NCBI GenBank assembly: GCA_026120035.1
Contig: JALRME010000016.1
Span: 868,001-932,000 of the forward strand
Reading direction: 5' to 3'
Source: Coleophoma eucalyptorum
Taxonomy: Eukaryota; Ascomycota; Leotiomycetes; Helotiales; Dermateaceae
DNA length: 64,000 nt
Shown in pieces: positions 12,458-23,939 of this stretch (its first letter is position 1; each line of letters begins with the position of its first letter). The notes under the pieces were generated by a model. It searched no databases. It saw only the letters and a program-made list of their open reading frames with translations, and had not been told where the DNA came from. Both the position numbers and the translations under genes were made by a program.

Positions 12458-13668
12458 ATGAGTTCTACAAGATATGAGCGGGTACGTAGACGCAGCGTCG
12501 TGGCGAGGCAGCCACGCACCCATTTTACTGCTGCATTTCAAATCCCCCCCCCTCCCAAGCAAGCAGAGATTTCTCCCGGAAGATATACTGACGGTGCGAG
12601 TAGGTGGCTGCTAATGACGATGATACCCCAGCAACACCCAGTTCACCACCTCCATCTTTCCGATCGCGCGCTTCATCCCCAAACTCCCGGCACGAGTCAC
12701 AAACCGCGGTGAACCAGACACTCGCCGACACTTTTGATGCCGATGGCTCCGATAGCGAGGAGGAAAACGACGGCGATGATAGGCAGAGGCTGATGAGGGG
12801 GACGCCAGCGGAAACGTTGTCCGAAGAGGTTACCATGGAGACGTCGACGAATGGCGACCGACCGGCGAGAGTTCAAAGAAGAGTGACGCATCTACCAGCA
12901 TTCTATCCACCAGTATCCACGGCAACTGGAAGGGTATATGGAGGAGGGTCAGGCTCTGATGGTGTCTTTGCAAACTTGAGTGCGAAGCCTGAAACAGGAG
13001 AGAAGACAGAAGAACATCCTCCAGTACGTGATATCACAATGCATTTGGGGAATGCATACTAACCATCCATCTAGACTTACGAACAAGCTGCTGCAGATGC
13101 TGCACCACCGTACTGGGAAACAACTATTCTAGCTCCAGGACTCGGCGGCCCCGACGAAGTATATGTTGACGGTCTTCCAGTTGGATCCGTCTTCTCATTT
13201 ATCTGGAACGGGATGATTTCCATGTCTTTCCAACTCGTTGGTTTCCTCCTCACATATCTACTACATACCACCCATGCAGCGAAAAACGGTTCTCGTGCTG
13301 GTTTAGGAATCACCTTAGTTCAATATGGTTTCTATATGAAGGGTTCAAGCGGCTCAACTCCTTCAAATGGACAAGATCCACAATACACACAACCACCAGA
13401 CCCAAACAGCCACGATTTTGATCCCAATCAGGTCGACCAAGCAGCCGCTGCTAGCATGGATAGTACATCATCGGGAGGCCTCGGGGATATTGCTAGCAGT
13501 GAATGGCTAGCATATATCTTGATGATCGTTGGGTGGTTCATCCTAATCCGAGCCGTCAGCGATTTTCTCAAGGCGAGACGGCACGAGCAACTTGTTCTTC
13601 AGAGTCCTGAGCGTGGTCTGAGTGTACCTGTGATTGCAACTGGCGAGGAAGCCGAGACGGTGGTCTAA
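12458..13668 (+). CDS. BSD2: BSD2/NDFIP-family transmembrane ubiquitin-ligase adaptor, 345 aa
   Basis: Membrane adaptor that recruits the Rsp5/NEDD4 ubiquitin ligase to cargo such as metal transporters in Golgi and endosomes (family knowledge from yeast Bsd2 and NDFIP1). Three exons: 12458-12481, 12604-13023 and 13075-13668. The N-terminal half is acidic, Ser-rich and disordered, followed by Pro/Tyr elements FYPP and APPYWE (possible PY-type ligase contacts). The conserved core reads ILAPGLGGPDEVYVDGLPVG. Three hydrophobic segments follow: FSFIWNGMISMSFQLVGFLL, a second around GLGITLVQYGFYM, and WLAYILMIVGWFILI near the C-terminus. A Ser/Gly/Gln-rich loop separates the last two. The core and topology make the family call firm. 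Which PY motif is used is inference. Confidence 0.9.
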
Positions 13669-14331
13669 AGAATATCTAGTTGGGATCTGGGAAAGGCAAT
13701 GGTAGTGGGGCAACGGGGGCACTGTGGGATATTTGGAGTTGGCAATGGCGGTGTTCACAAATTCGTGGGAATAGCACCTCAGAGTGCAGAGTTGGGTATA
13801 TACAACTATAGCGGGCGTTTACACAACCTTTGTCTTTCAATCATTTCCTCGTCATTTTCCTAAGTGTCTTGCTCATCACCTTTCCGTACGTTTATCGGTC
13901 ATTCGAATTGAATTGAAACCGACTTGTCTCTCTGTCTAAGCAACCTATTCCCTTAGTATCTTTTGGGTGGATCTAGCTTCTCGTTTCGTCCCCATAGGAA
14001 GGTTCAAAAAGAACCTCGCATCGTATTGAATAGATCTCCCTTCTTATCTCTCTCCTGACCTGACTTCCATTCCCACATCCCTTCCAATCTTTTTTTATAT
14101 TTTGCTTGGGGAAAAGACTTCGCATCAAACTCCCTCCAAGCTATCCTCCACTCCCGCTTTTGCGAATATCCTAAAACAGAATGGCAATGTTCCTATTCTA
14201 ATCTAAGTCTCCCCCAACTCCTCGGTATGTATCGCTCAAACTTGACACACCAGACTCCCCTCAACAACTCTCGGTTATACCAGTACCAATATCTTATCAA
14301 GACCCCTTACCACGGCCACACCTACCCATCG

Positions 14332-14365
14332 CCCCCGCCCCCCTCCCCTCCCCTCCCCTCCCCTC
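14332..14365. repeat. C-rich CCCCT tandem tract (G-quadruplex potential on the minus strand)
   Basis: Several successive runs of four or more C separated by a single T or G. On the complementary strand these are six or so G runs with one-base loops, a pattern well suited to a G-quadruplex (and an i-motif on the C strand). Confidence 0.75.
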
Positions 14366-14705
14366 TCAAGATCCCTTCGTTACCACAGTGAGGGTGCAGG
14401 AATGTCTAGAATACAACCCTTCTTTCCCCACCACCGCTCCTCGTGGCCGGTAGCGAGAATCTAGCATTGGCGGCATTGGCATTATTGGCTAGGAGACGGA
14501 GCGATAGAAAGAGCATGCTTTAGCGACGGGGAGTCAATTTCATGCTACAGGCTGCGAGCCGCTAGTGGGTTTATTTTTTGATGGAAAAAAGCCTATATTT
14601 ATATCTTGTACCTTAAAGCGGTACAGTGCACGGGCCTGCGGGCAGCCGATGGAAGAGGGGGGTTTTACATACAGTATATACAGATCTTTGTCCACCTCAC
14701 GTATT

Positions 14706-14717
14706 GGGGGGGGGGGG
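14706..14717 (+). repeat. Homopolymer run of 12 G
   Basis: Twelve consecutive G in intergenic DNA. Its exact length may be unreliable in the assembly. Confidence 0.85.
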
Positions 14718-15195
14718 TGGTTTCTTCACAAAGTTCTTGGCTTTGCCGTCTCAGATGTGGGTTACGTGTTCTTGGTTGGTCATGGTATTTTTTGTAGCAT
14801 TCGCTAGGGGACTTATTACGGCAGGATTCGTGGGCCAGGAACCGGAATACAAGAGCGGGTTCATCTGGCTTGGGTTCTAGTTCTGGAATAAGATTCAAGC
14901 TTCATCTGCATCCATGTCCACGTCATCAGATTCGTCCTTTCTTTAAGATAGGCTATGTAAAAGAGTGTTAAGTACACCATTCAGCAGAAAGTATGAAAGA
15001 AGAGGATTCAGTGGTCTCAAGTCTAGCGAAGGTCTTCGACGCATCCGAAGAACGGAATTACCCTTCTTTCACAATCCCATTTGGGTTTTCAGAACAAGCC
15101 CATAAGATGTACCATACCCATAGCGAAACGCCATGGAGAAATCATCCGAACGAAATTCCACCCCACACAATACATCCAACCTCTCGCATCACGTT

Positions 15196-16145
15196 CTACG
15201 TTGGCCGGTCAGTAAGAGGTACATACCTCACTCCCTCGGCTCTCTTCTTTGTAACCACTCCCTTCTCGTCCTTATCGACTACCCAGATCCACTGTTGCCC
15301 ATTGCCATGTTCTTCCTCCTCGACGGGGATGAACAGCCTTCCAGGTGCTTTCAACTGCTTGATCAATTCCGGGTGCAGAACCCTCGCCGCCGCACCAACG
15401 TGAATTGCGTCCCAAATCTCCTCCTCCATCTCCCCCTCCCCATTTTGAGAAGGTAGCTTCCAGCCCTTTCTCCCATCACCAAGAACGAATTTAACCTTAC
15501 CACTGGCAAGGAGCTCCTTGCCCCGCCGCGACTTCGCGAGGTTCAGCTCCCCCAGGTCACGGAGCTGCGGGATATGTTCCAAGCCCACGACCTTAGCTGT
15601 GCCGCCAGGTCGTTGGCCTTCGGGGACGACGACTAGCTCGGCGAATATGGCAGTTAGGTAGCCTGATCCAGAGCCAATGTCGAGGACTTTGTTGCCAGTG
15701 GTGAGATAGGGGAGCAGGGCCTCGCAAGCCGAAGCGTGCATGTGCGGTGCTGAGATGGTGGCCGAGTGTCCGATGGACTGGGGACTGTCTGCGTAGGCGA
15801 TGCTGGGGGATGTCGATGGGGTGTAGTATTTACGGTCGACCTGTGAGGTTTAGAATGATGCATGAGATATATCTTCTAGAGATTGAATGCAGCAAATGCG
15901 TCTCGTCCTGAGTCTAGATCAGGTGAGCTGGCCAGGAGCACCTTTCTCAACCCCTTCACATCCTCAGCACGTCCATTCAAGAAATAAGCCTCAGAAGCCA
16001 CCTAAAGAAGACGAGAATATCAAAGAAACTCAGAAACACGCACATTCTTCATAGCATCCTTAACCTTCTCCGAGGTGATCAATCCATTCTTGAACATATT
16101 ATCAATCAACTCCTCGTTGGTATTTCCCGAGCATTGCCAAGCCAT
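15196..16145 (-). CDS. Protein-L-isoaspartate (D-aspartate) O-methyltransferase, 248 aa
   Basis: Repairs aged proteins by methylating isoaspartyl residues with S-adenosylmethionine (family knowledge). Two exons: 16145-16044 and 15840-15196. The first gives MAWQCSGNTNEELIDNMFKN, the usual eukaryotic start. The second begins VDRKYYTPS and carries DSPQSIGHSATISAPHMHA, a PCMT signature. SAM-binding motif I is VLDIGSGSGYLTA, and later motifs are KFVLGDGRKGW and DAIHVGAAA. The intron is 203 bases, unusually long here, and contains a second possible acceptor at 16002 followed by 41 open codons. In-frame sequence extends 66 codons upstream of the canonical Met and could encode a mitochondrial presequence. 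Confidence 0.94.
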
Positions 16146-16343
16146 CTTCGTCAGCTGCTTCTTCCTGACTCTGCTGTCACCGCCAAAGAACGACGCAAAT
16201 CTAACGAGTCTTTGACCTTTAGACGGGAGAACTCTCTCGGGACCTTTGCTCCTCGGTGTTGCGCCTCTTCTATCGGCAAAGGAGAAACAGCGGCTCAAAG
16301 CCAAACGAGTGGTGCGTAAAGGGCTCTGCCGTAGTGAATGCAC
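16146..16343 (-). other. Possible N-terminal mitochondrial-targeting extension of the methyltransferase
   Basis: An upstream Met at 16343 is in frame with the canonical start with no stop between. The 66 extra residues begin MHSLRQSPLRTTRLALSRC. They are rich in Arg, Ser and Leu with very few acidic residues, as in mitochondrial presequences. Dual initiation is inference; the canonical start alone gives a full enzyme. Confidence 0.4.
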
Positions 16344-17297
16344 TTTGATATCGCTTCCTGCGTCTTCTAGGAACCCAACCGCCGCCAGTCCCCAAGAGAG
16401 CTAGAGGCTGGATAAAGAAGCAAACAAGTAAGAAAGCAACAAAACAAGCAAACAAACTGTGGGAAGTGTAAAAAAAACAGAGCAAGACAGTAGCGGAAAG
16501 CAAAGTATAACCCCGTGCCGGCTGAAATAGGATGTTGATCCTTCTCTCTTTTGCGTGTGTTGCTTGATGGTTGCTGGTTGACCGTTTTATGTTTGGGTGA
16601 GGTTGATATGTGCGTGATGTGATGTGTCGTTAATGGCGGGGTAGCTCTTTGCCGTCATGGGCAATATTCTTCTACGCAGGCGCAAGATGCGCTTCTATGT
16701 ATGTCCCGGTTGTCACAGCACCCCGTTGACGTATGTGGCTATTGGAATAGATAAGTTGATAAGACTTGCGTTCACTCCAAACTCAAGAATGGTTTCATGC
16801 GGAATGGATCGCCTCATTATTGTACATATCTTCACCCACTAGAACGTTATTGATGTTCGGAAGCTTTTTGTCGAAAGCCCACACAAATTGCCAGAGAGTA
16901 TATTTCAAAGTATAAACTAAGAAGGTAGATTAAAAGAGTTGATAGTAGCTATGTGTACAAAATATTCATGGTTCCTATATATGTGCTGCGTGATATCCTC
17001 GAGGTTGTCGTGTATTTTTTGACCTTGTAGCTCCAGACGCTTGTTACAAGTTGTATTTAGCTTTTTACCAGAAACTGGCTCTCCACCAGCTTTCCCGCAA
17101 CCAAGTATGAAAGCAATGCCGTACACCACATAGCCTGACACACTGTTGCCTGTACAGAATAGGAGCAGTAAAACTGTTGCATAAATACTTCAATGAGCGA
17201 TTAACTTCCAAATGGGCACCGTAATCTGTTGTCTCAAAGGCGTGCATTCGGATGCAAATCCAAATTCCGACTAACTTAACATTATCAAGAAAGTCCG
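16344..17297. other. Intergenic upstream of the methyltransferase
   Basis: About 950 bases with the methyltransferase promoter and the 3' UTR of the next minus-strand gene. No further gene seen. Confidence 0.5.
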
Positions 17298-18628
17298 TCA
17301 TTGAGACGAACTAGGTAGAGGAAAGTCGATAAAACTGTCCCACGTCTCTGCGTTCAGTCCCGGAGTCCCACCAGGGGTACCTTCTTGGCCCTTTTCAAAT
17401 GACTCATTGAAAAAATGATTCGGAGCATCAGTAGACATGGGTAGCGTGTCACTGATGTCAGATGATGAGCCAATCTCCTCATGCTGGTTCTCCGTCTTAA
17501 TCGGGGATTGGTGCTCTTGCGGCATGCTGAAGTTTCCATTGAAATCGAAGTCTTGGAACTGCGTCTCCTTGTTGTCTCCCATCATTGTACTGTTCAAGCC
17601 ATTGTTAAGGTTACCGTAATGGAACTGAGCACCGAGAAACATCTCAGTTTCCGCTGATGGTTGAGTAGTGAGGGGGTATATATTTGATAGGGAACCGAAA
17701 TCCATGGATGCCACGTTTGGATTCATGTTGTAAGAGGGATAAAATTGTTGGTTCGGGATTTGTTGATGTTGTGCGTTTTGTAGCTTAAGCTGATCGAATG
17801 TCCCATGCGAGAAGGAGGGCCGCTGCTTGGGAGGGGGTCTTCCCGATCCAGGCGACTCAATCACAGGCGTCGATGGACCACTTGCAGTGGTCGCAGTGGT
17901 TGTATTGTTAGCTGGAGCAGCCGGCAGTGACATACGTCGTTGGTGATCAGCTGTAAAAATCGGGTTTCCCTTATGGCTTCCACTGAACTCCTGAGGTATA
18001 GCAATAGATGCTGAGCGGTGATGTTGGCCCTGGTAAGAAGTTGGTTGGGGATAGGGAGCGTGTCGGTATGCTGCCGAAGGGCTGTGTGGCTGCTGTTGCT
18101 GTGGGTATTTTTGAGGCATTGCTTGCTGCTGGTTTTGTGCCTGATGCGCAAGCATTGGCGACGGAAACATGAGTTGAGGGTTGTAGTTATATGGCATATT
18201 CGAGCCATTCTGTAATTGGTAGGAACTGGCGATCGACTGCTCGAGAGCAGTACGCATAGCCAAATGGTTGGTCAAGTAGGTGGATAATCTGTGATTGAAC
18301 TCTGGAGATCCGGTTTGAAGTTGGGCATTCATCAAACGTCGGTATGGGTATGGAAGATCATCTTCCTCCTCCTCGTACATCTCCTCGTTCAATACGTCTT
18401 GTTCCGTCACCTTGAGAGCACGGCCAGTTCGCTTCTTATGTATCTCGGAGGCCCTCCTGGCGGACTCAACCCTGGCCTCCAGACTGCGATCACTGCGCCG
18501 AGAGGCAGCGATATATGCTCGTTCCTGGTTTTCTTCATGAGTTCGTTCAGTCTGAGAAGCGTTAGTGGTTAACACCGAATGTTACAAAGGATTGTGTTGG
18601 CTACCTTCTGCACTTTTGACGGAGGCAT
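17298..18628 (-). CDS. Conserved fungal protein of unknown function with basic N-terminus, 425 aa
   Basis: I do not recognise a named function. Two exons: 18628-18605 (MPPSKVQK) and 18551-17298. Residues about 9-60 are highly charged and look conserved: TERTHEENQERAYIAASRRS, then SLEARVESARRASEIHKKRT, then an acidic patch (NEEMYEEEEDDLP) and a helical stretch (FNHRLSTYLTNHLAMRTALE). The rest is Gln/Pro/Ser/Asn-rich and disordered, with SGRPPPKQRPSFSHG and an acidic, aromatic C-terminal end (ETWDSFIDFPLP). A charged N-terminal module with a Gln-rich and acidic-aromatic tail resembles a transcriptional regulator. That is inference; no zinc finger, Zn2Cys6 or complete bZIP is visible. A 5.3 kb gene-free stretch lies upstream. 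Confidence 0.85.
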
Positions 18629-21600
18629 GGTTCTTGCCAGAGGTGTGTAATCGACGATAGAGTATCAGTCGTTGCGCATAGGAAAATATCGGTGGCAAAT
18701 GGGTATTGAAGCAGGGGATGGGCTCCAGACTTATTATGTACTATAGTCCCTGATCGGGGGACTTAGGATCGGGGAAGGGATTGGACTTCGGGATCGGGTA
18801 TGGATATCAGACCGCTGTAGATGTGGCCGGCAGGGCAGGCTCGACCACAATTCTCGAGGGTTTAGCAACAGACAGTAGATCGGTAGATGATGGTAGAAAT
18901 GGCGATGACGGGTAGTGCAAGGGGGGGAAAAGAAATGGTTGCGCTGGTCCGGATTCGTGGAGCTGGCTCGATGCGCAGGTCGAAGTGAGCTCTCGCGATC
19001 GAGAAACAAGCGAGGCGAGGGTCGCACAGTACAGGAGGGAGCTTGGGACAACAGACGGGTTTCGATGGGTACGAGCGTTGTGAAGAAGTGTCGTCAGGAT
19101 TCGAGCAAGGAGAGCAGCACGCCGTGGAGACGGCCAACGGGTCAAGTCAAGTTCTGGTCAAGTTCAGGTCAGATCCGGTGGAGTCAAGACCAGACAAGTC
19201 GTGGCAAGTCAAAGGTTTTAGAAGTAGAGAAGGAAGTGGGCAAGAAGTGAAATTGGTCCGAGGCCGAAGGGAGTTGAGTCTTATGTTTGAAAGTGCATGC
19301 ATGTGGGAGGTCCGGTTCACAGCTGTGGTACTCCATACCGTATTAACGGGCCTTTTGCTGGACTGGGCTGGGAAGAGATGGGATGGGATGGGACGAGACG
19401 AGACTGAGTGCTTCCCATGGCGCTTTGTATACCGGCATTATTGTCGGGATTAGCAGCAGGCGGCAGGCACTATGGACTGCGAGGGGAACCCAAAAATGCA
19501 AAACCTTGGACGTTGATAAGGTGCTGTCGGTAGAATGACAGACAGCCGTGACAGCCTTGGGACAAGCTTCCTGCTCTCAGCATGGGCCTCACTTTACGGA
19601 GGTGTTACTGTAGAAGCTCTACATATTATCAGGGTCATTACGGCATGGGCTCGGGAGTAAGCTTTCTTCCCGCACCAACAACAGCGCAGCCAACCACGGG
19701 GAGGAGAAGGAGGAGGAAGAGGAGGCGGGGAGGAGGGAGAGGGAGGAGAGAGAGAGAGAAAGAATCCCAATCCGGTGCCAAACTCAAAGCCCAATCCAAT
19801 CCTACTTTACCACCGCCAGCATCAAACCCCTCACTCAGAGCTTGCTCTATGAGGTGTTTTGTGCGGGAGAACAGAGCTACTGGAAGGAGCAGCAGAGCTA
19901 GGGCCGGCTGGGGAGGCGTCCGAACAGCAGTATCACTCGACATCATTTCTCGCTCCTTCGGCTGCGCTATTCTGCCGATCGACTTCTCAGGCTTGGCCCA
20001 GACAATCCACCGTAAGTTAACGGCGAATCTGCACTATGCCATACTATACCGTACATTGAATACCGTCATTGCAGTAAATCTGATTGTCCGTGCCGCACCA
20101 CCAATCCCAGCATCCGCGCAGACGAAGGTCCGCAAATATAGTGCCCTCGCTAAGTGAGGAGGAACACTCATTACAGCGTGGGCGAAGACCAGGGTGGTAA
20201 GTGGTCGGATTGTGGTAAAGAAGAAAAAGGTCTCCGAGGGAAAAAGGAACGTTTGAAGATAACCGCTGCACGGATTCCACCCTACATTTTGCCTGAGGGT
20301 GTTGTCCGTCTTGCTTCTCGCTCTTGATCTCGCTCTCTCACCCAAGCCCCAGATGCCGACATGGATGTGAGCTCGAGAGCGGGCAGGGCGTGCATGCAGG
20401 CATAGTGGCATGGTGGTACGGAACAGGATGCTGGTATGCTGGTACGTATGCTGGTACAGTATGCTGGCATGCTTCCTGTTGACTGCCCTTTCGAATCCTC
20501 CAACCCACCAGATTAGCGAGATCTACCCGGCTGCCCCATCCCCCGTTCTGGGAATGATCGCGAATGGGAAACAATAAACATCCTGCCAGAGCAAAAGCGA
20601 TGGGCGACGCAAGGGAGAAGTCAGGGCGCTTACATCTGGTGGAGGGCTGCGAAAGCCCGGAAAGTCTCTTTTCTTGCACGGAAAAGCCCCGTCTCGACCA
20701 CCAAGCCCCAAAGCATCGCTGGGACTGAGGTAAGTAAGGCTTGCACCAGCCTGCACCAGCTTGCACGGCGATGACAATGCAGCACGTTTTGTTTCAATCA
20801 TCCACGCTGTAATCACAAGCAAATGAGCACCCGAATACGAATGACGACACCCAAAGATGTGGCAAACTGAAGGGAGCAAGACGTGCCTGGAAGTGATTAC
20901 TAGTAGCCTACTATAGCACACCGCACAGGTATGATGGCCCCAAGGTAGATAGCTGTCATAGCATGGTTAGTTCCCGCGGGGGACGGGGAGTATGGGACTT
21001 GCCAAAGACCATCCCTTTCGTCTTGTTTTGCCCGTCCACCGATTCGTTCTGTATATCTTCCCCTCGCCAACCCTCTGCAACACTATATTGTGTATATCGA
21101 AGTGTTTAATCGTGCGGCTCTTATAACCAGGTCAGCCGCCTCGGCTTCATCTCCCCATGGCATTGAATAGCTGCCCGGTTCCCTTTGTGCCTACTTTCTT
21201 CATGGAGGGGTGGGATGATGTAACTGGCTAGCACCACACTTTACCATGCTATACCATGGGGAAAACGGTAGATGCCGACAAGCCCATGATGTGAACCTGA
21301 TTAGGGGATCAGGAAGTGGCGTGGATGGAAGTTCAAGCTCAGCAGCCACCTCTAGCTTGAACCAACGCCGGCCCAGATGTGGCGATTTCTCAATCTTGGG
21401 CGTGTCTCTCGATGGTCCATGGGCCACCAGCGCTTGGTACCCCAGTTTGGCGTCACCGCAGTCCCACTCCGGCATCTCGATATTTGTAACTAGATGCCCA
21501 GGGAATCTTCCGGATGTCTCCTCCCTCACGGCAAGCTCAGAGAGATTTGCATTTCACAGTTAAAGACCCAATCAAGAGTTCCCACCTAAGCTATAACCAT

Positions 21601-23939
21601 CACAAGACTCATTCTGATAATGTATGGTTACAGGGTAGCCTACTGACGTACCCTAGTTATAAACGTTAAATTCTAGCTACAACGATTAATTAGGTATGGC
21701 CCCGCCTGTGTTTGCGACCGGAACCTGGCATGCGATCCAAAACTCTGCATTGTCAATAATTGTGGGCATCTGCAATACTAGCCCGGCGTAGCAGTAGGGA
21801 GCAGGGCCACAAAAGAATCCAACGTCACAATCAATCACGGTGTTTTACCGACTCTGGTATCGACTGCATGCATCCTTCTCCCTCGACCCCTCGTCAGCAA
21901 CTTTGTCAAATTATCTTCCAAGCCAAGCCCAATGTCGGCAAGATCTCCATCCACCCTTTCTACCCGTTCTCAATTTCCCATTTTTCTTTCGTTAGTGTAG
22001 GATTGCAGCAACTTCTTGTGTAAGCGTCCAGCCCCCAGCCGGATGCACATCTGCAAATGCCCATGCTTTGCAGCATGGCATTTTGTGGGAAAAACAGAGG
22101 TCTTAGCCACATATTACGGCAAGCCCAAAACCAAAAGGAATAAGGTTCGGCGTCTGTACGAAGGGAAATGCTAGGATTATCATTTTCTTCTTTCGGTGTA
22201 GGAGCGCAAATCTCCCCTGGATACCGACTGGTGGTTGGATTGCACAGCCTTGAAGAAAGCAAGAGCTTGGTCGGCTTAGATACCAGTATAGTAGTACATC
22301 CTTCCTCCTCTGTACTAGTTAAGGGAATAGTCAACGTCCCAACCCGTCTATTTTATCCTTTCCCTCCATCTTTCATTTCTTCTCCTATCAACTGATCGCT
22401 GGAAAGGAAAATGGGATATTACATGTTGTTCGTATTCGTGCCCACTGTCATCTAAAGTGGTTAGGACGAGACCCATGGATCACAATTAATTAGAAGATAA
22501 CTGGGACTCTTTGCAGTACTGTATGCGTGCGTCATCAGAGACAGGAAGAGTGCAACGAGATGACTCTCACCAGGCATCTCAAACCACCTACATATTCGGC
22601 AAGAACGCCTTCGTGCCAATGACTGAAAAGCACACTGCAAAGTCCAACGAGCCATCTTCCATCGCCCTCACCCCATCCCGCATCCACACTTAATCTCAGT
22701 CCCAGACCCGGAGGCGACCAAATCGTGGGCCGCAGAATGACGAACTCCAGCCAAGCCAGCCTTGACGCCATGGCTTGCATGAGCACAAAGCCTCAGACCA
22801 AAGTATGGGGAAGGTAAGAGCGAAGGAGGGGGGGGGAGGCTACTACTTTATTATGCTTGGCATTTATTTTTCTGGCCGTTCCCTTGGATCGTTGGATTGA
22901 ACGCCCGACGACAGCTGTTTGGGGATTCTCTAGACCTAGATTCGTTGATCCCGGGAGGAACATGGATACAGCTGCAGTGGTCGGAGCTCGATATCGTGAG
23001 TGAGTAAGAAGCCATGACGAGGGTAAGTGAGTGTTTGAGTAGAGACAGCACTATACCGAGATTCAGATCCCGGCGCATAACCCGGAGAGAGAATGTACGT
23101 CATTGAACGGCTCCGTTGTAAAAGCGCTGCCAAGTTACAGGCTGTGTGGTAAGACAGAAGCACCCCTTCGGTTTCCTATACTCTCATTATATACCAATGT
23201 TTTGACCATACGGGCAAGGCCAAGGCGGATGGAATGTACTTTCGGTGTTGTATATCCAAGATTGTTAACCAAAACAACTGAGGCCATCATACACAGATAT
23301 ATACCATAAAAGGAAGAAGAAAATCTTCAAAAGACGGATTACGACACGACGTCCTTGCTTGTAAGAAGGACAAGGCATACAAGATCCAAACTCCCGCTTC
23401 AACCATGCCCGTTCGAATCTTGATTTGATTCGCACACTGATTTCTGGGAGACGGGCGAGAGTACCTCAGTTCGAGGTAGTCACGAGTATTCGAATTAACT
23501 TATTCGTCCAGTCAAAATGAGAATATCCTATATTCCAGGCGTTCTACGACACCCACTTTTCGCAACTTTCTGAATTTATTTGATTAGGTCTACATAGTAG
23601 GGAAATACAGCGAGATGATAGATTTGCCATATCACAAAGAGTCTTTAACACATCAAATCGTTCATCAAAATCCATCAATCATTTGGTATCTCTAGTGCAA
23701 GAATGATTTCCCCCCCGTACAGGCAATCGCCCAGCAAACCGCCCTATGAAATTACAACCTGCCTTATCAAAGATGCAGTCAATTGCTATGTTTTTCTCTC
23801 TCAGCCGCTCTGCTCTATGCTATGCAATTCTGGTTCTAGCCTCCGATACACGAATACAACAAGTGTAGCTCGCAGATGAAATCTCATAACTTCAACTCCG
23901 CTTCCAGGTATCGACTTCAATTGATGCTCCCATCACGCT
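18629..23939. other. 5.3 kb stretch with no supported gene
   Basis: Lies upstream of the orphan minus-strand gene and beyond the 3' end of the UBP2 homologue. It has purine-rich and pentamer tracts (GGATG near 19375-19400, GGA/GAGA at 19690-19764), a cluster of four ATGCTGG copies at about 20428-20468 and TGCACCAGC copies near 20742-20760. Its open frames are short, low-complexity or domain-free, and I could not splice them into a plausible protein. It may be a long promoter, a long 5' leader, a non-coding RNA locus or simple spacer. Confidence 0.5.
19690..19764 (+). repeat. Purine-rich GGA/GAGA low-complexity tract
   Basis: About 75 bases of nearly pure A/G on the plus strand, built of GGA, GAGG and GAGA units. 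An apparent Arg-rich open frame here comes from this composition. Confidence 0.7.

Larger units (their letters stand above)
13669..15195. other. Convergent intergenic region with C-rich and G-run tracts, no gene seen
   Basis: About 1.5 kb between the 3' ends of the BSD2 and methyltransferase genes. It contains a CCCCT-type tract and a 12-base G run, listed separately. Open frames of 60-140 codons on either strand show no domain. It probably holds 3' UTRs and possibly an antisense or non-coding RNA, which sequence alone cannot show. Confidence 0.45.

Noticed and set aside
19582..20157. 191-codon open frame on the plus strand, very Arg-rich
   Set aside because: The Arg/Gly content comes from a GGA/GAGA low-complexity tract. 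There is no domain, no splice partner and no typical start context.
21200..21563. Overlapping frames of about 105 codons on both strands
   Set aside because: Neither shows a domain or plausible splicing, and both cover the same bases, as expected for chance open frames.
23395..23450. Possible tRNA because of a GTTCGAATC element near 23410
   Set aside because: No matching A box, acceptor stem or anticodon arm could be folded around it on either strand.
18629..23939. A hidden mobile element in the gene-free block
   Set aside because: I saw no transposase or reverse transcriptase fragment, no long terminal or inverted repeats and no strong AT bias suggesting repeat-induced mutation.
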